Positions 22,738 through 38,496 of a DNA stretch of 64,000 bases are shown one piece after another (within the stretch, counting starts at the first letter, position 1; the number at the start of each line of letters is the position of its first letter). The translations under genes and the position numbers were made by a program. Source of the DNA: Notospermus geniculatus. Lineage: Eukaryota; Nemertea; Pilidiophora; Heteronemertea; Lineidae. The stretch spans positions 45,484 to 109,483 of the forward strand of contig NMRB01000238.1 of assembly GCA_002633025.1 (NCBI GenBank). The letters run 5' to 3'. The notes beneath the pieces were generated by a model that had not been told where the DNA came from, made no database searches, and was given only the letters and a program-made list of their open reading frames with translations.

Positions 22738-25081
22738 ATTGCGACCTTATGATTGCATTCATTAGCGAGCAACGAGCAACTTTTCGAGCACTGCTGGGTA
22801 CACGTATAGGAAATCCCAGAATAGTGACAGGGCCTTTATTTACAGTAAACGGTGTAGAGCCGACTGGTATACTTGTACCAAGTATGAATACTTTTTGACT
22901 GTAATTGGGTAAAAACTGCTGTAGATTGCCTTGAGGAAAGGCAGTTGATGGGCATGTTGCCCTTTCATGAGTAGACAAAACACACTTGATGGGGTGTGGT
23001 CTTAGCACAAGGAACAAGACGCCTTGGAAACCAGGTCCTATACCGGTACTGATAAAACGTTGCTAGCTTAGTTAGTTGCTAGTTGTGTACATTGGCGTGT
23101 ACAAACAGGGTAATTTAGGAAGTAACTAAGCCTAGCAAGGTTTTATTTATGAATATGGGCCCTGGTCCTAACTCATAAACCTTGCTACCTTAGTTGCTTG
23201 TTGGTTGTGGACATTGGCCTGTACAAAGTAGGCATCATCTTGGCATATCAAGGCCTACAGTCACTACTTCGCCTTTCCAACTACCGGTACGCTTCCTGGA
23301 TTGAGCGAGAGTAGGAGTGATAGGAATCCTTGCGATCAGCAAGTAACTAAGCCAAGCAATGTTTTATGAATAATATGGATCCTGGTCACTGAGCTGTTCA
23401 GCATTTCGTACTATTATCATTCGCTTCTGGGATCTCGACTAGAAAGTGCCTGAGGAAAACCCTGCTTGGGGTCGAAAATTTGCGAAATTCAGAGATGACT
23501 TTATGTTGACTACCATTTTGTGTGTCGTTTTTTGTGCTCTGCTCTATATTGGATATCTTACTATTATCCCCTTATAAATGAAGACCCTCTCTTTGTAACT
23601 GATGCATTTCGTCCAGTTCATATCTGTTACAGAGTAGATGTACACTGTATATATGCAAATAGACTACCGGTACTGGGTAACCAGGTTCGAAAACTGTAGC
23701 TATTTTGGCTTGGCATTGTGCTGCTTGGACATCTGTGGCAGTGTGCCCACATTCGTAAAACCTTGCTCGGTTTAGATACCTGCTAACATGCTTAGTTTGT
23801 ACACATCAATGTACGCAACTAGCAACCAACTAAGCTAGCAACGTTTTGTGAATATTGGCCGTGGTCCAGCAAGAATAATTGCTGTGAGCAATAGATCGCT
23901 ATCTGTATCTACCACATCATGGACATTATGTGTTTTTGTCCATGTTGAGGAGTTGATGATGTAAATTGTTGCAAAATGTATGTTATTTTGAGTACCAGGA
24001 CTAAAAACATGTTTCTTTTCGTGTGTAAAATGTCAAATACAGTGCTTTCCGATGAGATAATTGTAGGGCATTCTGTTGTGTACCGTATCTTGCTGTGTTT
24101 CCGTCAGGAAACTTTGGAGAGGTTTCAACAGTCCGCGAAGCATGCAAATACATGTGTGAAATGCAGTAAATGTGCTCAAAACTAAGGCATGTTGATTGTT
24201 AATTAGCATGGTTTTCCTGAACTCTCAAGCTGTGTTTACCGGACACCCAGAATGCAGAAGTGGAAAATGCTATGCATTTTCACATACAACAGATTGTTTC
24301 TGCATCCTGTATACTGCATTCCGGATGTCTGGTAAACGCAGCTTTAAGGACTAAAAGCGAGAGATACCATGATATTTTGGGTGAAGTTTGTCTTGGACAG
24401 AGACATTTTGATGTCGCTGTGGCGACTTTATATACATGTAATGTCAGTCCTTTGATAGTCAGGAAAATATGCAGTGATTTTGTATTTTGGAGCGGAGAGC
24501 TGTTGATGTGCCACAGAGTATGTGGTGTTATGTATTGTTTTTGTGCTTAAAGTTATAAAATTACAGAGCTTCTGTTCCAAATAACGTTTTGTGTTCATCA
24601 TTTTTGTCGTCAGTTACTTACAGTGAGTAGTTAAATGGCAAATGGTGGTGGCTCACTCCTGGAGGAAGTCAGTATAATGGCCGGTATTCGTAAGTTAGCA
24701 AAATTTTGATGGCAGTAGACAGAGCACACCTTAAAATGTAGAAATATGAAGTTTTGGAACTTTTAGCGCAAACTGGTTAGAAGTTGGGCATGATTTTCAA
24801 AATATCAACATTATGATATTTTGAAAAATATGCAATATTTCTGCCCAAATAATGCAAAAAGTCCCCAAATTTTGTAAACCCATTCTGAGGTTAGCTTTAT
24901 CTAATGGCATCAAAATTTCCTGAAAAGCACAAAAATCTCAAATTATCAAAATTTTGATCAAATATCTCAGCAACCACTCAACATATTTTGAAATATTCAC
25001 GGTATCAGGTGGAGATAAACTTTCGTCAAAGACTGTACATCTTTTCCAGTTATTTTCTCCTTACCATGGCATGGCTGTTTT
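22738..25081. other. Intergenic sequence, counterpart of 10640-13410
   Basis: No recognised gene lies here apart from the small candidate ORF at 24260. The stretch is useful mainly for comparison with copy 1: most micro-insertions at TA sites described in the findings lie here. Confidence 0.5.
24260..24550 (+). CDS. Candidate small ORF, counterpart of 12446-12736
   Basis: It has the same 96-codon length and one amino-acid change (Thr to Ala) relative to the other copy, with three silent changes. No domain is recognised and coding status is unproven. Confidence 0.22.
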   Translation: MENAMHFHIQQIVSASCILHSGCLVNAALRTKSERYHDILGEVCLGQRHFDVAVATLYTCNVSPLIVRKICSDFVFWSGELLMCHRVCGVMYCFCA

Positions 25082-26470
25082 TTAGCTCACCGGGGTGAGC
25101 TATTACGATGGTGGGGCGTCCGTCGTCGTCGTCCGTCATCGTGTTCCGTTAGCAGGGCACGTTTCGTAACCGCCAGAGCTATTGATCTGAAACTTGGTAC
25201 ATACATACCTCTAGGTCAGATGACCCATGACACCAAGTTTCGGTCCGATTCGACTCTTAGCTTGGCCACCAGGTGGCGGAAACCGAAACCAAAAACACAA
25301 AAAGTGCAGTAACTCCTGAACTAATGACTAGATCTTCTCCAAATTTTTATCATAGGTGTAGCTAATAAGGATACATAACATATATAACGGGTTTTTGATT
25401 TGACCTACTTTTCAAGGTCACAGAGGTCAAAGTTCGACAAAAGTAACGAATCTGCCACANNNNNNNNNNNNNNNNNNNNNNNNNNNNNNNNNNNNNNNNN
25501 NNNNNNNNNNNNNNNNNNNNNNNNNNNNNNNNNNNNNNNNNNNNNNNNNNNNNNNNNNNNNNNNNNNNNNNNNNNNNNNNNNNNNNNNNNNNNNNNNNNN
25601 NNNNNNNNNNNNNNNNNNNNNNNNNNNNNNNNNNNNNNNNNNNNNNNNNNNNNNNNNNNNNNNNNNNNNNNNNNNNNNNNNNNNNNNNNNNNNNNNNNNN
25701 NNNNNNNNNNNNNNNNNNNNNNNNNNNNNNNNNNNNNNNNNNNNNNNNNNNNNNNNNNNNNNNNNNNNNNNNNNNNNNNNNNNNNNNNNNNNNNNNNNNN
25801 NNNNNNNNNNNNNNNNNNNNNNNNNNNNNNNNNNNNNNNNNNNNNNNNNNNNNNNNNNNNNNNNNNNNNNNNNNNNNNNNNNNNNNNNNNNNNNNNNNNN
25901 NNNNNNNNNNNNNNNNNNNNNNNNNNNNNNNNNNNNNNNNNNNNNNNNNNNNNNNNNNNNNNNNNNNNNNNNNNNNNNNNNNNNNNNNNNNNNNNNNNNN
26001 NNNNNNNNNNNNNNNNNNNNNNNNNNNNNNTTCGAGTGCCTTAGACGAGCTGCAGAAGAAATACTTCCTCACATTTGACATGTACAAAATTTGGTCATAA
26101 TCAAGAGCCATTAGTTGCTCCACGGAGGTTGAATTTTTGGCATGATTTTTCTGTTGCATATTTCTTATGCTCATAATTACGTATCCTTGCTGTTAGAGGG
26201 CAGAGAAAGGGAAAAATCCCCCTCCCCTGCCAAGCTTAAGGTCCTCCCTGATTTTCAAGTTTTTATATGCCCGCCTCCAGTAGGAGGCTTAGCATATTGC
26301 CTGGCTCCAATAGGAGGCTTAGCATATTGGTCATTAGGTATTGTGTGGCATCTGTTTGTCAGTCAGTCTCTTAAGGTGGCATGTTTTGCAAATATGACCG
26401 AGGCCAGGTCATGATTCCGGTACATTTACACCCAGGTGAGCACATGGTCCCTGGACCATTTCATTTTCCC
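25082..26470 (+). mobile_element. Family i modular element, interrupted by N run
   Basis: The left hairpin agctcaccggggtgagct is followed by the gtcgtcgtccgt repeat and one module (about 25150-25440). The right end is ggtgagcacatggtccctgg at about 26436-26463. It occupies the T-run site that holds the family ii element in copy 1. The middle is unsequenced. Confidence 0.7.
25460..26030. other. Assembly gap (N run)
   Basis: 571 Ns lie inside the family i element. Long apparent open frames across it are artefacts. Confidence 0.99.
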
Positions 26471-26752
26471 ACTGCAAGCTCTTCAAGGGATCACCACAAT
26501 GTTGTACTTCCTTTATCAGGAGCTCCACATGTCCCAGAGTACTCTAGAATGGGCGATACTCTGCAGTTTGTCGTGTCCCTCGTGACTATGCGAGTCCAAT
26601 GATCAGAAATTATGAGAAGCCAAATTCGTACATTCGTATATGTATACCTTTTATTGAAAAATTAACAATATTGATGTGAAAATTCTTGGCTTACAATTCA
26701 TGGTATCAAGAATCGCCTGATGTAATGGTCATCTATAAATGAAATATTGTCC

Positions 26753-30800
<4,048 letters not shown>

Positions 30801-31363
30801 GTTTCCTGGAAAAAAATCTTAGTTTGCACTACCCCATTTTTGGAGGATCAATGACTGATATAGGCTGTCGTGACGATCCTGACAGCCTCAACCTTTCCTG
30901 TAAACATTTACTGATTGGTCTGGCCACGTCATGGATGGACAAGCTCACAATGCAAGGAGGAGGAGCCTATCTATCATGAACGTCTTGGTCCCATAGATAG
31001 TCATACCCTGGTAAGTTCATAAAGAAGTGGAGAAGTACATGTATGTGGACAGATGGCCAGCCTCGGTGGGCCCAGCCTAAAGTCATCAGCCCAAGCCCAG
31101 GATCTGGGACTGGGCCTGCCTGAGAAGGAATGTGCGGCATGTACCCAGGGGCCCAGCTCAGGTGGGTGGGTGCACCACGGGCCCTTGGAAAGCTGTCAGA
31201 AGAGAATGTCAAGAACAGAGGAGGAAAAACACACAGAAGTACTGTAGGCCTACACACATAGAGCTTCCGAATCGGAATCGGAAGCTCTAGTCTATGTCAG
31301 ATGTGTGTTGTGTACAGTACTTCTGTATGTTTTTCCTCCTCTGTGCTTGACATTCTCTTCTGA
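30801..31363. other. OSGEP upstream region, first of two copies
   Basis: About 697 bases from 30667 to 31363 look identical to 32097-32793, whereas intron 1 just below differs by substitutions and indels. It holds the left part of the palindromic element described at 32605-32815. I see no TATA box; any promoter would lie here. Confidence 0.6.
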
Positions 31364-31369
31364 ACATCC

Positions 31370-31515
31370 GCCATTTTTACTCGGTGAGGTGTAAGATAAA
31401 ACTCGGAGAGGGTTGCTGCTACTCGGAAAGGCGGCTGCCGATTCTCCACGGTGCTGTTGGTTCACCTTGGGTCTTCTTCTGTGCACATTCCAACTCATTT
31501 TGCTGTCACGGGTCA
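31370..31515. repeat. Half of a palindromic MITE (partner at 17878-18090)
   Basis: Read on the minus strand it starts gtgacccgtgacagcaaaat and ends atggcggatgt, the same ends as 17878-18090. It lies in intron 3 upstream of the spare exons 1-3. Together the two halves would form one element with inverted arms. Confidence 0.7.
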
Positions 31516-31606
31516 CATATGTACTACTGACAGTACTGTTATATGTATGCATATTAATTATTGTTTCCATCTCATGAATCTGAACAAAATTTTCACAGAA
31601 GGATAC

Positions 31607-32230
31607 GTCCTATGCAGTGATTAACTCCTATGATTGGTTTGTTCCATAGCTGTGCCACTGTGCGGGCCACGACAGCTACGCACACCAGGGGGGCACCCAT
31701 ACCAGGACCTGTAGGAAACAAGGGGAACATGATGAAAATGACATTGATAAAAAAAACAAAAACAAAAGCAAGTATTTAGCTGTCTTAGCGCCACATCATA
31801 AAACAAACCTTTGGTGTATGCAACAGCGTCAATCTGTTCAGGTGAGATCTGGGCTTGATCTAAAGCTTCACGGAGAACTGTGAGTACACAAGCTTGATGA
31901 TGCTTAGCTGTGGCACCAGGTAGAAATCCTGTAATTAAAAATTTATCTAAAGAGTTTGCAGCAAGAGACATGAGAATGCTATATTAAGACAGTGGGTCAA
32001 AAGTAGCTGCTTGGTGCTCAAAGGATGACAACTGATTTTTGACATCTGTTTCACAAAATGATAAACAAGTTGGTAGTCTTTACGTGTCTCCCAACTCACA
32101 TGACATCAGCTTTACCTTGGCCAGGGGGAGTGATATATGTTCGCCTGGGGTTGGATAACACTTTTCCATCTTGAACAATACCAACTCCAATTTTATTAGC
32201 ACTTCCCTCAAACCCAATCACCACAACCAT
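31607..32230 (-). CDS. OSGEP: OSGEP exons 1-3, second copy
   Basis: Exons 32116-32230, 31809-31928 and 31607-31708 match 30686-30800, 30398-30517 and 30195-30296 in length and phase. ATG is at 32228-32230. Exon 1 is identical; exons 2 and 3 differ only at silent positions (I count seven). Intron 3 then enters a palindrome half (31515-31370) and meets the upstream end of the other copy. This set most plausibly belongs with exons 4-12 at 15065-17851. Confidence 0.88.
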
Positions 32231-32604
32231 GTTTCCTGGAAAAAAATCTTAGTTTGCACTACCCCATTTTTGGAGGATCAATGACTGATATAGGCTGTCG
32301 TGACGATCCTGACAGCCTCAACCTTTCCTGTAAACATTTACTGATTGGTCTGGCCACGTCATGGATGGACAAGCTCACAATGCAAGGAGGAGGAGCCTAT
32401 CTATCATGAACGTCTTGGTCCCATAGATAGTCATACCCTGGTAAGTTCATAAAGAAGTGGAGAAGTACATGTATGTGGACAGATGGCCAGCCTCGGTGGG
32501 CCCAGCCTAAAGTCATCAGCCCAAGCCCAGGATCTGGGACTGGGCCTGCCTGAGAAGGAATGTGCGGCATGTACCCAGGGGCCCAGCTCAGGTGGGTGGG
32601 TGCA

Positions 32605-32815
32605 CCACGGGCCCTTGGAAAGCTGTCAGAAGAGAATGTCAAGAACAGAGGAGGAAAAACACACAGAAGTACTGTAGGCCTACACACATAGAGCTTCCGA
32701 ATCGGAATCGGAAGCTCTAGTCTATGTCAGATGTGTGTTGTGTACAGTACTTCTGTATGTTTTTCCTCCTCTGTGCTTGACATTCTCTTCTGACAGCTCT
32801 CCAAAGGGCCCGTGG
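32605..32815. mobile_element. Palindromic MITE upstream of OSGEP
   Basis: Arms of about 95 bp (left ccacgggcccttggaaagc, right ending gggcccgtgg) meet at cttccgaatcggaatcggaag. The left arm has an extra GGCCTA inside a TA relative to the right arm. A truncated copy ends at 31363. Confidence 0.75.
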
Positions 32816-33363
32816 CGCATCCAAACAATCAAGTCATTCAAGAAGACCGGAGGCGGAGCGGAAAGGGACAGCATCAGCCATCANGCTTCGGGAACCAAAA
32901 TGAAGTGCATCTGCCCCACGCGGCGGCATACGGAACTAAATAGCGTGTTCGTTTTCTCACTCGGGCCTCCCCAGAGTAATTTTTGAGCGTCCGAGGAGGC
33001 GCAGGCTCAATAAAGCCCGATTCCGAACGCTGCTGGCAAAATCGATGAGCACAAGAATCTTGTGCTGGGTTCCAGCCGTTTTCAGAGGTCTTAGCCGAGG
33101 AACGATGGTGGCGGCCTCTTCAGATTGCTGCTGGGCCTCACTCGAGTAAGCTCGCACACCAATCTGACTGCAAGCTGGGCGTCAATTTTTTATCGTGTTT
33201 CATTCCGGACTGGCCGGGCTCTTGCCATCCTTGGAGGAATTATTATCATTTAGACCACAGGCCCCTGGAGAGTTAACCAGTAGAGTATTTCTCGTAAAAT
33301 TGGCGGAAAGTGAGCGTGTAATGACCAAATCTATAAAGGATTATTATAGTCAAAGATTCTAAC
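32816..33363. other. Spacer with contig join and element fragments
   Basis: A single N at 32884 marks a probable join. At 32942-33025 is one end of the tagcgtgttcg...cgggcctcccc element seen complete at 56648-56812. From 33165 starts the GPCR 3' flank (gctgcaagctgggcgtca), also found at 39449 and 43779. Confidence 0.55.
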
Positions 33364-33840
33364 TCAACTGAGGCTTTTCGCCTTGTGCCTCAGACCTTGG
33401 AACATTTGGAATACCTCGCGCCGAAATTGAGTCCCACTTACACAGTAGAGGAGAAAATTGATGGAGTTGTTTAAGTAACAAAGAAAATTTGTTACAGCAT
33501 AGCTTAAGCTGCTTTGAGTAAATTGTTTCCAACTTGTCAATTCAGTGTTGGATTCATATATGAAACTGGCAGAACTTGGTAATGTTAACAAGATGAATAC
33601 AACACTGACAGTTGTCAACATGGACGTCATACTGGTCATCTGAGATGACCGACCGTCTGATCGCCCTCCATCATTCTGGAGCTTTCTACGTTTTAGCTAC
33701 CTGTCCCCTCACGACCTTGCATAGTATGGAGCAATTACAGAAAGCAATAACATTAAGGAATTGCAAGAACGAATAGACAAGCAGGTCTATCCAAAGCCAC
33801 ACCTAATACTCCAGACGTCGTACACGTACTTTGCTGTATT
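33364..33840 (-). pseudogene. Rhodopsin-like GPCR fragment (copy A)
   Basis: It matches the C-terminal half of the intact receptor at 39637-40713: TM5 to helix 8, ending with the same RHKxKSLS tail. An insertion near 33693 (ttttagctacctgtc) breaks the frame in the third intracellular loop. Homology stops abruptly around 33836, upstream of TM5. It is therefore a truncated, frameshifted copy. The C-terminal 91 codons remain open, including NSINFLLYC of TM7. Confidence 0.8.
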
Positions 33841-34181
33841 TTTGAACGTGTGTGAGTAAACTTCGTTCCGGTGACAGACTGGCGGCACGCGACGTATCTT
33901 GCATTCGTTCCCCCAACCAGATTCGATAGGTGTTTCGGTCCGTGTTACCGCCTCCCTGATTGGTTGAACGCTTTTCCGACGCGTTGCTTACGCGCCAGTG
34001 TGTCACCACCTTAGTTCGGGGTGTGTGTCGATGACAGGTCCACTGCTGACGATGATCAGTACATCACTTATTACGGCTGGTCCATGCATTTACTTCACAA
34101 TTGAAATCATATGTAAAAAAAACTCGTAATTTTAACTCAGTCTTCAAGTGTCAAGAGTAAAGGATTATCAAAAATTTTAAC
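33841..34181. other. Unique spacer between GPCR copies A and B
   Basis: No repeat or coding signal recognised, except that homology to the GPCR 3' flank resumes near 34140. Confidence 0.4.
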
Positions 34182-35404
34182 TCAACTGAGGCTTTTCGTC
34201 TTGTGCCTCAGACCTTGGAGCATTTGGAATACCTCGCGCCGAAATTGAGTCCCACTAACACAGTAGAGGAGGAAGTTGATGGAGTTATTTAAGTAAATAA
34301 GCAAATTTGTTACAGCATAGATTAAGCGCCATTGAGTTAATTCTTTCCAACTTGTCAATTCTGTGGCCCCATGCATGAATAGGATAACCCACATTTTCAA
34401 ACCTTGGGAGATAATTACATATAAGAAAGAGTATAATGTGGTAGGGTCAATTTTGTCAATTTCACCAAATGTGGGTTATCCTGTTCATGCATGGGGCCAC
34501 AGAATTTAGAGTGCGATTCATATATGAAAAAGACAGAGCTTGGTAATGTTAATAAGATGAACACAACACTGACAGTTGTCAACATGGACGTCATACTGGT
34601 CATCTGAGATGACCGACCGTCTGATCGCCCTCCAGGATTCTGGAGTTTTTTACGTTTTACCTGTCCCCTCACGACCTTGCATAGTATGGAGCAATTACAG
34701 AAAGAGATGACAAGGAATGGTAAAAACGAATAGACAAGCAGGTCTATCCAAAGCCACACCTTCCAGACGTAGTCGTACTTCGCGTTATTTTTGCAGTCGA
34801 GTTTACCATTTCCCGTATGTTGTAAGTGCCGGTCAAAACTTAATGGTGAATTTAAGACAAACAGCAATATAAATATAATAGTCAGACTTATACAACTCCC
34901 TCTCTTTGTACATATGGCTCTGGCCTTCAGAGGAAAAGATACAGATATCCATCTTTCTACTGTCAAACACGCGACATTCCAACTGGCGAAATACAGAAAG
35001 AAATACGTCAAAAAGAAATGAACTGGGCAGGAAATGTACGACAGAAGTCTAACGTCGACGTGAAACAAAAACAAAACCCATTGACGAAGGAGTCCTGTCC
35101 AAAGCACGGCTGTGTCGACTGAAGCAAGTGTAAAAAGTAAAATCCTCGTGGATACCTGCCCAAACTTCCGTATCATCAAAGTAAGGATTGTTAATAGATT
35201 AAACACTGTCCCAAATATTATTAGAAACGGAGGTACCCATTTCCAGAGGAACAACTGGAGTCGCTGTTCCCAGAATGAATTGAGATATTCGTCCAAATTC
35301 ATGTGAGAATCACTTTGGGTTACCCTTGGGTCGACTCCTGCCCGCGGAAACGGAACAACCACAGAGGTATTGCTCGTTGTCAATTCGTAATTATTCATAC
35401 TCAT
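34182..35404 (-). pseudogene. Rhodopsin-like GPCR disrupted by a MITE (copy B)
   Basis: From ATG at 35402-35404 the frame is open through TM1-TM6 (about 295 receptor residues) and closely matches the intact copy: ERW after TM3, Cys before TM3 and in loop 2. A 142-bp MITE (34361-34502) plus its AATT duplication adds 146 bases between TM6 and TM7, shifts the frame and ends it shortly after. The TM7 and tail sequence continues in another frame at 34182-34360. Without TM7 the product would not be a normal receptor. Confidence 0.88.
34361..34502. mobile_element. 142-bp MITE inside GPCR copy B
   Basis: Terminal inverted repeats of 36 bp start ctgtggccccatgcatgaat and have one mismatch. AATT flanks both ends (34357-34360, 34503-34506), while copy D at 44449-44456 reads caatttag with a single site. 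The insertion site and duplication are therefore directly resolved. Confidence 0.9.
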
Positions 35405-35992
35405 CTGCGTTGATTTATTTCATGTCAAGAAAATGCCCATAGTCCCTCGTCCTATGTTTCAACCCGCTCGGAAATCCTATTCGTCATCTAACGAGCACTT
35501 CACGGGGGAAGCACCGGAGAGTCGAAGCAACAGTTTCTATACAGTTGAGCAATCCGACCAAAACACTGTAGGGGCCTACTTATCGTCGTAGTCTCATGAC
35601 ATGTGTTTCGAGGAAGAAAATTGGTGGCAGTAGCAGGAACCACGCTCTCAGAACGATATGGCGTCGACAAGAAAGCCTCCATCGTCATTGCGGCTGTACG
35701 ACAGAGGAGGATTCCCCGGGAGGATTCGCGGATTAAAATTCACGAACGAACTGCTTAAGAATTCCGATTCCGAAAGCCGATCTAAAATTGAAATCTTAAA
35801 TCATACTCCAGAACCGTAGACCCTCGTTGACGTGGAGGATCGACGAAAACAAGCGGCACAAACGACGTTTCCAAGACAAAAAGTGTCGAACCTGCTATTA
35901 CAATGAATCAACAATTTCTAGAGAAAGTGTTGACAAGTTTGGAAAAAACGGAAGCATTTTTCTCATCCAAACGGCTTGTGACTCTCCTCATA

Positions 35993-36690
35993 AGTAGCGT
36001 GTTCGGAAAGCTTCCTCTGGGAAGCTCGGGGAAGCAGGAGAGCGTTCGGTAAGGTATTTGGAAGGCTGCCAAATGTTCCTCGAGCCTGGCCGAAGTGAGC
36101 GACTCACTTGGGGAAACTCCCGGCATGCATTTCGGTTTTCTTTCCAAGCCGACATGCTGATTGGCTAAACGTGGAATATTTCACGCCTGCAACCCAATCT
36201 CGTTCCCAGATCTACCTCATCCGAAGGTATCTCTGGCAAGGGCTACGACCAGACCAAGATTTCTGGTCAACCGCTGGCAGCGTGCCAAAATGTTTGTTTC
36301 ACACAATATTTCGTTCTTCGATGACTGAAAAACATCATATATGCCAAAAAGGCCATTTAATACTCCCAAAACAGGAAGTTGTTTGAGTATTAGAGCAATT
36401 TCAAACGAATAGTTAGCATGGCTTGTTGCGAACATCATGCCGCGCCTCGGCGTGATTCGCCTCAAAATTAGTCGATTGCGCATGCGCAGTATTGCTGAAG
36501 TCGTCAGCCCTTTCCAGTGGTGTTGTAGGAACGTAAACCCACTGGGGACGAGTTTGCCTGCAACCCACAGTAGCACCTTTCCCCGAGGAAGCGCAAATAT
36601 CGTTCGGAAATTCGCCTTCACTGGGCATGCTCATATTCCCCGAAGCTCGGGGGAGAAATTTCCTCGGGGAAGCTTTCCGAACACGGCCGA
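35993..36690. mobile_element. TIR element in copy B flank
   Basis: The ends tagcgtgttcggaaagcttcc and ggaagctttccgaacacg are inverse, with a second inner gaagctcgggg pair. The paralogous flanks at 42351 and 56420 lack the insert (ctctc followed by gttcaccacggcg). Confidence 0.65.
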
Positions 36691-36743
36691 TGTTCACCAC
36701 GGCGTAGTTTGGGAAAGGACGCTGTCATTGGCTGATATTATAA

Positions 36744-36864
36744 TAGAGTTTTCGCAAAGCCCTATCGTCTATCCTTTTGTTCGGTGGTCTCTTCGTGGCA
36801 CCGAACAATGAGTTTGGCGTTCGCGTTGGCGTTTCGAGGGATTTGCGAAAACTCTATATTGAAT
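36744..36864. mobile_element. gagttttcgcaaagcc palindromic MITE
   Basis: The ends atagagttttcgcaaagc and gcgaaaactctat are inverse; same family as the array at 41552-41943 and the copy at 55827-55958. Confidence 0.7.
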
Positions 36865-37640
36865 GATAAAAGCTAGCGAATGCATTTCATTCAAGTTTGT
36901 AGTACATTTACATTGGATCACGCTGTGCAAGTCTTGAGGAAAAGCATTTGTTTTATGAATACCAACCATTATTTTGGTTTCAACTCACAACCAATTAATA
37001 ATTTCGATCCAAAGGTGGGAAAACTGCCCCCAGACCCTTATGCTGAAGAAATTTTTTTGCACAATTTGCCTTGGGGGGCATTGTGCTCCCTGTCCCTATG
37101 CTAGCTACGGGCATGTATAGCGAATGCATTTCCTTTCAAGATTTGCAGTAGGCCTACATTCTACATTGGATCACGCTGTGCAGGTCTCAAGGAAAAGCTA
37201 TTTGCTAACTTTTATGAATTCCAGTCATTATTTTGGTTTCAACTCACAACCGATTACATTGACAATAATTTCGATCCAAAGGTGGGAAAACTGCAGGTGC
37301 GGTCATGATAAGACATGCCCTGTTTTCTCCACTCTACACTTTCACTTACCACAAAAGTAGTACACGCCATCTCCTTTCCGACAAGCTTGATCGTACCTAC
37401 CAAATTATTCTCGACTTACGTCGTTCAAGTCAGCAAAGGAAATGACTGGCCAAACAGAATACGCGAACGTATAACGAGAATAATGTCAAAAACACAGAAG
37501 GGACAAAAAATATAGACTCATTACATCATCAGAATAATGCCTATGAGCGACAATGCCAGTGAGAAATGCCGGAGGCCCCGAAATGTTGACAAAATGTACA
37601 GTACATGTAGATCAGCATTGCCTGTCATCGATATTGTATG

Positions 37641-38496
37641 GATTCATTCGTTTGGACACAGCTTGAAGATCCATAACCGTGTAGGCCCTACTCTTTGATT
37701 CAGAATTCTTTATTGTTTGTCACGGGATTAAGGGTTTTGGTCTCTCGAGAGTCCAAGTTAACGGTGCCGCTTAATCCGTAAATGATTGTTGAGGGGCATC
37801 CTATGGGGGGGGGTCACACTGGTCAATGACGCCCTTGAAACGACCCTTAGGAGGGCTATCAGGCTTGTCCCCATCTCTGCCGCTCCATTCCCGCGACGCT
37901 ACTCTACGGTCCATTTCAGTTGAGAGGCAGTGGAAGAAAGGCATGGTTTTTCTTTTTGGGGAGGGGGAGTCCTTTCCCCTTTTTATCCTTTGGAGAGGAG
38001 TTTTCGGAGGGGTTTTTCTTTTGTAAGGGAAGGATGAGGTGGGGGTACAGTGGTTGTTGATAGGGAGGGGGCCGTAGGCTACAGCGTTAGGCACTTGGCC
38101 AACATAAGGCAGTACGTCACTCTGGGGGTGTGGGGAGGGCGTGGACCGATGGCTGCGGCGTAGGGGGCTCAGGCGGGCGAGGACCAGGTTAGTAGGATGG
38201 TGTGGAGCCCTGGGGGCAATGTCTCCAGGTGACTGTCCTATAGAGAGCCACTGTCGTGACATATGTCTGTGCCCTGTCTGTCTGTCTATGTCCGGAGGTA
38301 TAGTTTTTTATTAACGGGTTCGCCGGCGCCGTGCCTGCACGCAAGCGCCGTGAAGCCATCCGTGGTGGTGGGCGGGGGATTCGCGTGGACGAAGCAGTGC
38401 CGATGTAAACTATGAGTGTTGTTGGAGGATGGGCGGCCCGGCCGGTACGCAGCACAGAAAACGAGGAAATGGAATCTTGTGCTGAATGTAATTAAA
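37641..38496. repeat. Distal GPCR flank, copy B
   Basis: This segment (acagcttgaagatccataac, then a purine-rich gggggggtcac region and a gcgggcgaggacc region) matches 42900-43755 with indels. Frames of up to 153 codons on either strand are not preserved in the paralogue, so I do not call a gene. Confidence 0.65.

Larger units (their letters stand above)
35405..37640. repeat. 5' flank of GPCR copy B
   Basis: The sequence upstream of copy B is homologous to that upstream of copy C (40714-42890) and to an orphan copy at 55.74-57.55 kb. Segments include gtttcaacccgctcgg, caaccattattttggtttca and gaaatgccggaggccccg. Copy B carries its own element at 35993-36690 and a partial tandem repeat of the gcgaatgcatttc segment (36880 and 37120). 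Confidence 0.65.

Noticed and set aside
25362-26174. Long open frames across the N run
   Set aside because: They consist almost entirely of undetermined codons; the same applies to the four frames across 54185-55136.
30967-32687. Identical 96-codon minus-strand frames at 30967-31257 and 32397-32687
   Set aside because: Both lie in the near-identical 0.7-kb segment and overlap a palindromic MITE, so their conservation reflects DNA identity, not coding.
36217-36811. Overlapping frames of 124-134 codons on both strands
   Set aside because: They fall inside the TIR element at 35993-36690, overlap each other on opposite strands and show no domain.
37801-38262. 153-codon minus-strand frame in the GPCR flank
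   Set aside because: Low-complexity Pro/Arg/Ser-rich translation, and the paralogous flank at 43050-43520 has indels that destroy it.
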